A stretch of DNA of 64,000 nt from Berberis thunbergii (lineage: Eukaryota > Streptophyta > Magnoliopsida > Ranunculales > Berberidaceae): positions 62,001 to 126,000 of the forward strand of contig QNQO01006950.1 of NCBI GenBank assembly GCA_003290165.1. The letters are read 5' to 3'. Every line of letters begins with the position of its first letter. The stretch's first letter is position 1. A program made the position numbers and the translations under genes. This document shows positions 22,700 through 32,206 of this stretch, piece after piece. The notes below the pieces were generated by a model. That model ran no database searches, had not been told where the DNA came from, and saw nothing but the letters and a program-made list of their open reading frames with translations.

Positions 22700-24960
22700 T
22701 TAAGAGCTAAAAGTCTATATTGACTATGGGAAGGGAAATAAACAACTTAAAGCAAGCTAACTGTTGACGAAGAAAAACAAATTCTGGCCTTGAAGTGAAT
22801 TTGGGTTGCTCTTTGCAGATCGTTTTAGCGAGCTGTCGAGGCATTACATAGGTCACTGAAGAGTAAACCTTGCGAGGGGCAGATCTCCGCACCGACGGAA
22901 TGTCGGGGCGATGTGTTTCACTTGCCATTGCCTTTACGACTCGCTAGGCAGGAGAGCTGATTGCCATTGCCTTTACGACTCGCTAGGGTAGATCTCCCGT
23001 CTTTTGGTCTTGTACTGGGTCAAGCTGCTCTGCATGATGTAGCTGAATCTGGGAGCACTCTATCTGTTTCAGTGTGGTGTAGTGGCAACCTCCTGCCTTA
23101 GGTTGGTCCACACATATTTTTCCTTCCGAGTGGTTAGCAGTATACTTAACACACTAGTGAAGGGTGGAAACCATTGCTTCCATCTGGTAAAGCCATAGTC
23201 TTCCCAGGATGAGATTGTAGGATGATGGTAAGTCTACCACCATGAAGTCCAGAAATAGGACGTTCCTGAATTGCGGTTCACCTGCTACCGTAGCTAATCT
23301 TATCTTTCCAATGGGGAAGCATTTCTCCGCGCTGAATCTAATCAGCGGGTGTTCTGAAGACGTCAGGTTTTCCTCCTTGAGGTCCATGTTGCGGAATGCG
23401 TTGTAGACCAGAACGTTAAGTGAACTTCCTATGTCAACCAGAGCTCACTTAACCTCCCACCTTGCTATGAAGATCGAGATGACTAAGGCGTCATTATGTG
23501 GTATTCAGACTCCTTCGAGGTCCTTGTCTGTAAAGGTCAAGGTGGGAATAGGGCTCTGGACCCTTGAGTGGCAGATGTGTCTGTCATCACCCGCTGATTG
23601 TGTCTGCATATCCAGTAGTGTTCGCTTGCGGGACCTGTGTAATTGGTCTTCATTTGGTCCGACTCCATGAAGGGCGTATATTATCTCTGGAGTCTCCTTT
23701 TCTATTTCTTTAACCGACTCCCCCTTGTCCTTTGTCTCCTCCGTTGGCTTCTTGGATTGCAGGAACTCTTTTAATTTGCCCTTACAAATCCAGTATTCAA
23801 CTTCGTACCTCAGACTCTTACAGTCATTGATGTCGTGGTGTCTTTCTTTGTAGTACGCGCAGTATTTGTCGTTGTCACTCTTTGCAGGGTGTCCGTGTGT
23901 ATTTGGGGGCCACTTCTGTTCTCCCAGTTTTTATTGATTTGAGTACATCCAAAAGGTTAGCGTGTAGGGGAATCACTGTTCTGAATACAATGTAGTTGGA
24001 CAATTTCTCCAGCCTGAACCGATGGGGGTCTGGCCTATTGTCACCGCACTTCCTTCTTGCTTCGTTCCTCATCTGTGGGTCTCTTTCCCTCATTTTTGTC
24101 TTTGGACGCGAAGGGCCTTCTGTCCCCTTCGGTTTCCCTTTTTGAGGTCCATGACCCTTCCAGGGTGATATGTCTCTGGACGCTCTTGAGGAGCTCCACC
24201 ATGTCCAAAAGGGGCTCCAAGGTGAGATCTTCGTAGAGTTTTCCCTTTTTGAGGTTCGCAGTGAATGTTGTCACGACTGTATGGTCGTTGCACTCGTCTA
24301 TGAGGGTCAGCTCATTGTTGAAGTGCATGACGTACTCTCAGAGTGTCTCCTCGGACCTCTTCAGGGAGAGTGTGTAGTGCGGGTCTTTTCGGAAGCGTTG
24401 GCTTCCGAAGAAAAGGGTTAGGATATCTTTCGCCGTTGTTTTGAAGGAGTAAATGGACTTCGGCGGAAGGCTGTGGAACCACGTCAATGTGGAGCTTTCT
24501 AGACTATTGGGAAAGGTCCTGCACATTTCGGATTCAAATCCCTCTTGAAGGGCCATACGTGCATGTCATGGGGCAGGTGGTCGAAGCGATCGATGGTTCC
24601 GTCGTGGGAGTCAAGCTTTGGAGGAGTGAACTTCCTTGGTAGGCCCTCGTTCATGATTCAGTTAAAAAATGGCAGGTTGGATAGGTGATACAGTACGTCC
24701 GGGTCGAGCGCCTATCTGCGGAGGGGGTTCCCAAAGCCGAGCCTCTCTGCCCTGGCATTGAACTCAGTGTTAGCCGTGCAACCTTTTTTAGTCCAATAGG
24801 AACTAGCAGGAGCTTGGCTTTCCTGCACTTGCTCCCTATCTTCTGTCGGAGGTGGAGGTCCGTGCTGCTTCTGTTATCCATTGGCGGGTGGTGGATTCTA
24901 TCACGAAAGACCCTCCACCACTTTGGCGATTTACTATATTTGAGATGCTAGGGTATCGAT
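22700..24960 (-). pseudogene. Element B gag-protease
   Basis: From the right, broken frames give LPRKFTPPKLDSHDGTID (about 24640) and then FPNSLESSTLTWFHSLPPKS and FFGSQRFRKDPHYTLSLK, the retrotransposon gag core. These are followed by MHFNNELTLIDECNDHTVVT. Near 23890-23760 a zinc-knuckle-like KYCAYYKERHHDINDCKSLR is seen. 23387-23154 is the aspartic protease region: FLDFMVVDLPSSYNLILGRL, the usual end of the fold. The Asp-Ser/Thr-Gly site falls in broken sequence. After it comes KICVDQPKAGGCHYTTLK, the usual linker towards RT, but RT never follows. A 27-bp duplication lies at 22922/22961. Stops and frameshifts are frequent. Confidence 0.75.
22922..22987. repeat. 27-bp direct repeat
   Basis: TTGCCATTGCCTTTACGACT plus CGCTAGG occurs exactly at 22922-22948 and 22961-22987, just past the protease region where B's pol is missing. 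Confidence 0.9.
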
Positions 24961-25162
24961 TCTCGGATCCGTCGCTGTTATCACCGATAGAGAGCGTGAG
25001 TTGGCTGCACGTACAAGATAGGAGCTGCTGAAGGAGAATGTATAGGGATGGCCGAAACTTTTGACATGTCCCTTTGTTCTCCGTTGTTACGTGACCTGGT
25101 GGTCACCATTTCTATGTGTTTTGAAAGGAGACGATGCTTAGTGTAAAGTTACAAGCTATGTC

Positions 25163-25181
25163 GTCCCCACGGATGGCGCCA
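25163..25181 (-). other. Element B primer binding site
   Basis: Read on the - strand, TGGCGCCATCCGTGGGGAC lies three bases from the 5' LTR. It resembles the complement of the 3' end of a plant tRNA-Lys, with a few mismatches. The tRNA assignment is inferred. Confidence 0.75.
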
Positions 25182-25184
25182 AAT

Positions 25185-25859
25185 TGATGTAGTCATTTTT
25201 CGCTCCCTATTCCGATCTACTTTGTGCTGACCTGTTGATCTGCACAAGTAGCACATGTGAGCCACAGACCACCATTGTGGTGGCTGATGGCACTTCGATG
25301 CTAAAGTCATACAGGCATAATGTTGTAACAGGGAATTTGTTGCATACTTTAGCTTTCCAACCTCATGTCTTATTTATAGTGCAATGAGTCATGGTTTAAC
25401 CAGGCCATCGTAGGCGTAAATTAGGGAGGAAATCTTCGTGGAAATCCCTTTCTAATTAGGAGTCGTGCTGTAGGAGGGAAGTTCCCTATTAGCTCTGCGC
25501 TTCTAGATACCTGGGAGATAGTTTCCAGTCCAAGAGCATTCCGTAGAAGGGAGTTTCTCTGTGTAGAAGATACTATGGTGTTTGCTTCCTTGTTGGGAGC
25601 AAAGAGCAGTTGTAGTTGCCCGTCCAAAGCAGATCCTAGAGATACTTGCCTAATGAGGGCTTATGGGTATTGAGGACAACTGTAAGACGTTTAGGCCTAG
25701 CATGCTATGAGAGTTTGGGTTCGCTTGGCAGACTAAATTGAGCGGGCCTAGAACCGTCTGGGTCTGCTTAGTGTTGGGCTAATGCTGGGGTGTATATATC
25801 CTCAAGATTATCAAGGCACTTGTACGGCTCAGGAGTGTGACCTTTTTTGTGTATGATCA
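25185..25859 (-). repeat. Element B 5' LTR
   Basis: It starts TGATGTAGTCATTTTTC and ends TGTATGATCA. It is the partner of 6747-7422. Confidence 0.9.
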
Positions 25860-26060
25860 GCGGGGATTGACCAAAATCCAATGAAACAAGTTCCAGGTCC
25901 TCAGGATTCCAGTATTGATCCTTGAGACTACCATACCAGGTTAGTCGACCAACCTGTCCCTGAAAAACTCATAGCAAGTAAAAGACAATTCCTGGTTGGG
26001 ATTAAATTCATTCTTATCCGCCATCCTAGAAGGTACGAGCTTTCGATTACACTTGCAAAA
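25860..26060 (-). pseudogene. Element A antisense ORF, N-terminal part
   Basis: The frame begins MADKNEFNPNQELSFTCYEF (ATG near 26024) and continues FRDRLVD, then in a shifted frame SLKDQYWNPEDLELVSLDFG, up to the edge of element B. The rest continues at 6746. The start corresponds to MALNKVMSGEVLVVCEAFF in element C. It lies next to the 3' LTR of A, as in the other two elements. Confidence 0.6.
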
Positions 26061-26273
26061 ATAAAAACAAGAATGCGAAAGTAAGAAATCAAGAAGGGTT
26101 TCAGAAAAGTTGTAGAAGTAAAGAAACATTCTTTGCGAGGATTCACGCCTTCAAGCAGTCACGTTCTCAATTAATTATGTGTGCCGCTTGAGGAAAATGT
26201 TTCAAACTCAATCATCATGACTGTACAGTTCCCTCATGAAATGATTGAGTTGACCGGCAGGCTGGCCCATTAA
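26061..26273. other. Element A leader between antisense ORF and purine tract
   Basis: No coding frame. By position it would hold the promoter of the antisense ORF, but no clear TATA box is seen. Confidence 0.4.
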
Positions 26274-26287
26274 CTCGGGGGAGCAGC
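26274..26287 (+). other. Element A polypurine tract
   Basis: CTCGGGGGAGCAGC directly precedes the 3' LTR. It nearly equals the purine tract of element B read on its own strand. Confidence 0.75.
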
Positions 26288-26959
26288 TGATGATACATCA
26301 AATCGTCCAGTAATTCACATCGTACACGTGCCATGATGATCTCGTTAGTAGAGTAAAGTGGGCTTAGATGAGTGCCAAATCTGGCAAAGCCCAGTTAACA
26401 CAAAACCCACTGAGGTAGGGTCCAGGAGGTTGGACCCAATCAGTGATGCCCTATTAAGCCCATAAGTCATATGGTCAAGCCTAGTACCCATAAGACCTAA
26501 TAAGGCAAGTATCTAGGGATTTGATCTAAGATAGGCAGATCAACATCAATTTGACTCCTACTAGGAAACAAATACCAGAGTATAATTCGTGCGTGAAAAC
26601 TCTCCTGCATCGACAACACTCTGCAAGGAAAAATTCCTCAATAGATATGATAGTACAAGTCGTGTATGGAAACTCTCTTACATAGATGAATCTCAACAAG
26701 AAAAGAATCTCTAAACATATATTTTTCCATAAACTAAGCCACCAAAGGCATAGTCGAACAAGTATTCTCACATGATAAATAAGGGACAAGGTTGAGGAAC
26801 AGAGGTATGCTATAAAATCCAATTTACAACATTACACCTTTCTCAAACCTTGTCTGACTTAAGCACCGGAGTGTCTTCGACCGCCACAACGGTGATCTTT
26901 GGTTCATGTGTGTTCCTTGTGCAGTTCAAGGTCAAGGAGAATAGGAATTGACACCATCA
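26288..26959 (+). repeat. Element A 3' LTR
   Basis: It starts TGATGATACATCAAATCG, the same LTR start as element C and nearly that of B, and ends GACACCATCA. The length of 672 bp agrees with B's LTRs. The 5' partner is outside the window, so the right border rests on the CA end only. Confidence 0.7.
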
Positions 26960-27489
26960 TATAAATATATGTCTGACAATAACCAAATATAAGTTTGTGG
27001 AACATAAATTCTTACATTACAACCATCAAATTAAACCAAAGTGATTCTCAAAGCACAGTTCCAATAGTAGCTAACCAAAATATGTTTGAAAAAATTTCAA
27101 GTATTGATACATCGGGTCTAGAAAAACAAAAAAATTGACATGATTTTTTTTGTTTTTAGAACACATTTGAGCATAAAAAGATACTCAACCACTATTGTTT
27201 TTTGAAATGAATGACCAACTTTCTCATGCTTCCCTTTGTAATGTCTCTCGCATTATTTTATTTTTTCTGTGTTTAATAAATACATGCGCTATAATGTATT
27301 TTAGCCAATTACTAACGTTCGATTATGGCTACGGCGTGTCACCCCAGTTGCCAAATCATGCATTCAATGTAGTTTTGTGAAATCAACCCAAAATTTACCT
27401 TTTGGCACTTGTTATTTTCTAAAAATTATCATTTGCCTTTATACATTTTGTGGATGTATCCCATTAGTCAACATCCTTCCGAAGATAAT
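26960..27489. other. Intergenic sequence, nothing recognised
   Basis: AT-rich sequence. A 61-codon frame at 27195 has no motif. Part may be decayed LINE 5' sequence. Confidence 0.5.
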
Positions 27490-30400
27490 GCTAATGCCAT
27501 TTTTTTCTAGAAGATCGTCTGTCGGAATTGTTTCCACAAATAATTATTCTAGCGCAACAAATTGGGCTATTATTGTCTTGCAGATGGGAACCGTCACACT
27601 AAGTTCTTTCATATAGCCTCCATGCTACAATGGAAGAAAAACCTCATCATGCGGCTAAAAAACACTTCAGACAACTGGCATTCATTGTAAGAATCGGTGG
27701 GACATGTTATTAATGATTATTTTGGGAACATCTTCCGCAATTCAAATCAAGACACTTGCCCCGAACTCCTTTCCTTGTTTAAACCCTCCATCACTTCGGA
27801 AGATAATGCTTATCTTCTCGCTGTGCCCAGTGAAGAAGAAATTCATAATATCCTTTTTGGACTGAGCAGCCACACGGCTCCTGGACCGGATGGTTTTCAT
27901 CTGTTCTTCTTCCAACACTACTGGGACATTGTCAAGACGGATGTGATTGAAGTGGTGGTCAACTTCTTTATTACTAAGAAACTTGACCCGCGTCTTAACG
28001 AGAAATTTCTTGCCCTGATACCCAAGATTTCAAACCCTATCACTCTGGATAAATTTAGTCCCTTAGGGTTTCTCAATGTCATTTATAAAATCATTTCCAA
28101 ATCTTGGCGAATTGCTTGAAACCACTTCTAGACAACATTATTTCCATCAACCAGTGCACTTTTCTCTAAGGTCGGTCTATTGCAGATAATGTTTGCCTTA
28201 CTCATGAAACTTTTTTCCACATGAAACAGTGTCGCAAAAAGAAACAAGGGGGGATGGGCATTAAGATTGATATGGCCAAAACTTATGATAGGGTTGAATG
28301 ACTCTTTCTGCCCCAAGTTTTTGAAAGATTAGGTTTTGATCAAGGCTGGACCCAAATGTACAACCAATGCATTTCCACTTTCTTCATCTAGGTTTTACTC
28401 AATGGATCCCCTCTCCCTATCATCAAACATACTGGGGGTATTAGAGAAGGAAATCATATTTTTCCTTATCTTATTATACTTATGGCATAAGCTCTTTCAA
28501 GATTTCTTGCTTAAACGGAAAATGAAGGCCTGATCAAAGGCATTCATATTCGGTGTCATTCATCTTCTCTCAGCCACTTACTGTATGCTGATGACCTCAT
28601 GTTATTTTGTAAGGTTTTGCTTGCGGAAGCTTACTCTACTAAAAACTTGTTCCACCAGTATTGTTCGGCTTCAGGTCAGGCGGTGAATTATGAGAAGTCA
28701 TCTATCTTCTACAACTCAAATGTTCACCCGCGTCACTCCAAAATGATTAACGGGATCTTAGGCTTTAAAGCTGGAAAAGCTAAAGTTCTCTCCCAAATTG
28801 GGAGAACGGTGATGATTAAGGCGATCCTTCACTCGATTCTAGTTTATACCATGCATAGTTTCTTTCTCCCTTGATCCATCACTAACAAATTGGATACCCT
28901 GGCCCAGAACTTCTGGTGGAATGGAGCTTTGGATAGCAAATCCAGATACATGTTTACCTAGGACTGTATTCTTTACCACGTCACCTGGGCGGTCTCAATA
29001 CTCTTTCTGCTAGGAACAAGAATCTTGCCTTAATGGCAAAAAACTTGTGGCATGCAATTTCCTCATTTTACAGTCCTTGGGTCCTCTAATTAAAAGCTCT
29101 CTACTAAAATAAGCAAAATATTTTCAACTTTTGAAGCCTCTGTCGACTGCCTCCTTTGCGTGGAAAGGCAATATGAAAGCGTTCTCCTACACGAAACATC
29201 ATCTCATCTGGCAAGTTCTTTCGGGGTCTCACATAGATATTTTGAAATAATGTTGGGTCAAGCTAGGCCTCATCCATACTGTCTGCCTGCTTCATCCGCT
29301 CACCCCAACCAACCCTTGAACCATTTTCGATCTCTAGTTGCCAAACACTAACAAAGAAATTCAGTGGAATGAGGACTTGCTCATGTCCATTATTATGAGC
29401 CTAGTGGCTAGAAACATCATGGATATTACTATTAGACATTCTCTGAACAAGGACAAACTCTTTTGGCATCCTAATAAAAAGGTCTTTCCTCTATTAAAAA
29501 TGTTTCTTGTGCTTTCACTAATGATCTTTTCCAAATGTCCTCGGAAAATTAAGGCCCTACCACATGTTTTTTTCTTTCTTAGAAAGATCAGTTAGAACAT
29601 TCTTCCAACCTTACATAATCTGGTTAAGCACCATATGCCTGTGGATGACTACTGCATCTTTTGCCACAAGCATATGGAAGACACCACTCATTTCTTCTTC
29701 CTATGCTCTATCACTAGTAGATTTTCGCTCCTTTCGTACCTGCCTATTGATTGGTGCAGTGTCAACCGTGACCCAATTTATGTTTCAAGTTTTTTTCGTT
29801 CATGTGGGACACAACTATGGCACTTCCTATAGAAAAGGATAAAATGATATCCCAGTTTACTGCTCTCCTCTTTACCATCTGGCATGTTTGCAACAAACTA
29901 TTTTTAACAACTCTAGAATCTCCACCCAAGCTTTTCTATCCTCTTTCCAACACACATGGTTATCATAGCACAATCATTGGTTCATGACCAAGACTACCCC
30001 TCATGCCCAGACTACACCATGCCCTGGGGAATTCCCACCGCTTTCTCTTCGGTTCCCCAAATCCTTTAATTTGCTAGAATGGACAATCATGTTGCCTCTT
30101 TCCACAGGCATCCAATCACGATCACCCTCAGGGCCCCAGTCTGAAACAGTGACCTCGCGAATAGCCATGACTCAAACCCAAATCCAGTCAGCACAACATC
30201 ACAGACTCAACCTGATTTCTAATCAGCTTAGGCCAATTCCCCTTGTTTTGGACCCGGACACGATCTTTATCAGTTTTGATCCATGTTTAGTTGACTCCTA
30301 AAAAAATGAGCTTTTGGTGTGGTGGTGCTACACATGCATGGGCACATACTGGCTACAGCAGCTGGCCCGATTGCGTGCAAGGTTTTTGATAGCACCATGG

Positions 30401-30720
30401 TAGAAGGCTACGCGGTGGAGGCACCTCTTACTTTCATTCGAGCTCATCGATGACAGACAATATTCCTTTTGGTGACTCGACAACCCAAATCTCTCTTCTT
30501 CAAAATGATGACTTTTCATGTTCTTCTGCTATGAACTGGGTTTTGTGTTCGATTATTCAGAATATTAAACGTATGTTCCTTTTACTTCTTTTATGGCATT
30601 GTAACTATATTTGTAGAGACCTTGATATGGAGGCTCATAACTTAGCTTCAGTCACAGGACGACAAGTTTGTACCCGTGTTTAATTTTATTAATATATTAT
30701 GCCTACGGCTTTACCCAAAA
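27490..30720 (+). mobile_element. 5'-truncated, decayed LINE (non-LTR retrotransposon)
   Basis: The ORF2 part is recognisable in several frames. GNRHTKFFHIASM (about 27590) is the linker between endonuclease and RT. HTAPGPDGFHLFFFQHYWD (27870) and KLDPRLNEKFLALIPK are RT blocks. LLYADDLMLFCK (28578) is the catalytic YADD box. SASGQAVNYEKSSIFYNSN follows, then a zf-RVT-like DDYCIFCHKHMEDTTHFF (29640). Near 30600 DLDMEAHNLASVTGR resembles the end of the RNase H-like domain. No endonuclease is found upstream, so the copy is 5'-truncated. The 3' end is taken at the A-run after TTTACCC (about 30717). No target duplication was found. Many frameshifts and stops are present. Confidence 0.8.
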
Positions 30721-31312
30721 AAATATGAAAAAATGCCTGTGGTTTGAGATTGTTAAAATGTAGGAGGTTGGGGTGGGGCATCTAAAAATGCGTAAAATCA
30801 TTGTTTCGAGTTTGGGTTTAGAGTTTATTGACTTTTAATGTTTTTAGTTTTTTTTTTCCAATCATTTGGTAACAACTGTGCCCCTTCCTCTTTTTTTTTT
30901 AAAATGTGTTTCCCTAATTTTTATTTTATTTTATTTAGGTTGATGCTTCTCCACAATGGGGATTAGTGATTATGGTGTTTCAGGTGTTATATCTGTTTAC
31001 GTACGTGTTATAGAATCTAAAGTTTGCTAATTAGTTATTCGATCCATAAATAAGAGTAACACATATGCCTACAAATAAATCAAAAGGCAGTTTTGCAATA
31101 ACCCCATTATTTTCTAATGGATTGAGGTATTTTAGAATGTGGTTTGGTAAGAGTCTCATTATACTTAATTAGATTAATTGTTGAACACTGTTCACAACCT
31201 AGTAACAGGGTTCTAGTTTCACTGGTGTCTACATCTGATTTGCTATTTCTATGAGTCTAAATGTAGTACATTTCTAAGGTTCCTTTTGTTTTACGTTCGT
31301 TATAATTCATTT
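30721..31312. other. Intergenic sequence, nothing recognised
   Basis: AT-rich sequence with T-runs. No coding frame, repeat or RNA gene is supported. Confidence 0.5.
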
Positions 31313-31870
31313 TGATGCTTAAGTCAGTTAATCTGATGCTTAAGTCAGTTAATCCGTTCTGACTTGCAAAACAAGGTTAGATTGCCACAGACCACCTATT
31401 TGGTGCCCGTAGGCACTCCAATGCTTAAGTCAGTTAATCTATGAGAGGATTAAATTTGGACAGAGTATAGTTCAGTTGTGTTTACATACCATTGATCGAA
31501 TGTCTATTTACCTTATATAATGTCCGTTTTAATTCTATGTGTGATTTAAGCATGTAAGGCGTGATGAGGGGAAACGTTCTTTACAACGGTCTCAATTGCA
31601 ATACGTCATTGGGGGAGTGATTCCTTTCACAATTTTTATCTTCTATAACATCTCTATTTTCTAAGGGAAAAAATTTGTTGGGCCTGGATTTAGGCCTTTG
31701 ATTACGATATATTATCAAGGGCCCTTTTGGGATTTAATGATTGGGTTCACCTTTTTCAAGCTTCTTGGGTCTGGCTTATTATCCGTTGAGAGTGAAGTGT
31801 TTGTTCCTCGTGATGGATGATCTTTGCCACGTGTATGATCATGATTAAAGGCTTATTTGATGTATCATCA
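31313..31870 (-). repeat. Element C 3' LTR
   Basis: It matches 41035-41588 from GCAAAACAAGG to the end TGTATCATCA. The left 20 bp are unusual: TGATGCTTAAGTCAGTTAAT occurs twice in tandem (31313, 31334) and again at about 31420. The left border could therefore also be 31334. Confidence 0.8.
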
Positions 31871-31885
31871 GCTACCCCCCTAGTT
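31871..31885 (-). other. Element C polypurine tract
   Basis: Read on the - strand, ACTAGGGGGGTAGC directly precedes the 3' LTR. Confidence 0.75.
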
Positions 31886-32099
31886 AATGGGCATGCTTGC
31901 GTGGCCACTAACTCTTCGGTGGTTAGCTTTTTGACTTCATCGTTGTTTTCTGCACAACATTAAATGTATTTAACATCTGTTGATACGGTTTCTACTATGC
32001 TATCCCACTAGCCTGTTTGTTTCGGCGCAATTTTAGGGATTTCGTGCAGCCATCATATCTCGCACGTCTTCCCATTAGTTGTCTTTTCGTTGTCCAACC

Positions 32100-32108
32100 C
32101 TATAAAAG
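32100..32108 (+). promoter_or_regulatory. TATA box for the element C antisense ORF
   Basis: CTATAAAAGGG lies about 105 bp upstream of the first ATG of the antisense ORF (32207) and a CT-rich leader follows it. It lies outside the LTR, so it would be an internal antisense promoter. The function is inferred. Confidence 0.55.
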
Positions 32109-32206
32109 GGTGGAGGAAATCTGTGTTTCCTTTTTTACACTATCTCCATTTTCAGAGCTTATTTTTTTTCACTTTCTTCATTCTCTTCTTGCACAATTTC
32201 TTCTTT

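Larger units (their letters stand above)
6747..25859 (-). mobile_element. Element B: Tat/Retand-like Ty3/gypsy element lacking RT-RNase H-integrase
   Basis: Two LTRs of 676 and 675 bp (6747-7422, 25185-25859) flank it, with target duplication GCAGG (6742-6746) and GCGGG (25860-25864). A purine tract adjoins the left LTR and a primer site adjoins the right LTR, so it is read on the - strand. It carries gag and protease (24960-22700), an antisense ORF (7639-9840) and a tandem array (10412-11180). Only about 1.7 kb besides the array could hold pol, and no RT, RNase H or integrase residues are found there. A CACTA transposon (12391-22238) sits between array and protease. Confidence 0.85.
1..26959 (+). 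mobile_element. Element A: Tat/Retand-like Ty3/gypsy retrotransposon, 5' part outside window
   Basis: The element enters from the left edge with decayed RNase H and integrase, then a tandem array, an antisense ORF, a purine tract and a 3' LTR ending at 26959. It is broken by a solo LTR (2226-4192) and by element B (6747-25859, target duplication GCAGG/GCGGG). Removing B rejoins the antisense ORF, whose front lies at 25860-26060 and whose rest lies at 4570-6746. Lineage is inferred from the pol residues, the antisense ORF and the LTR start TGATGATACATCA, which elements B and C nearly share. The 5' LTR, gag, protease and RT lie outside the window, so its own target duplication cannot be checked. 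Confidence 0.8.
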
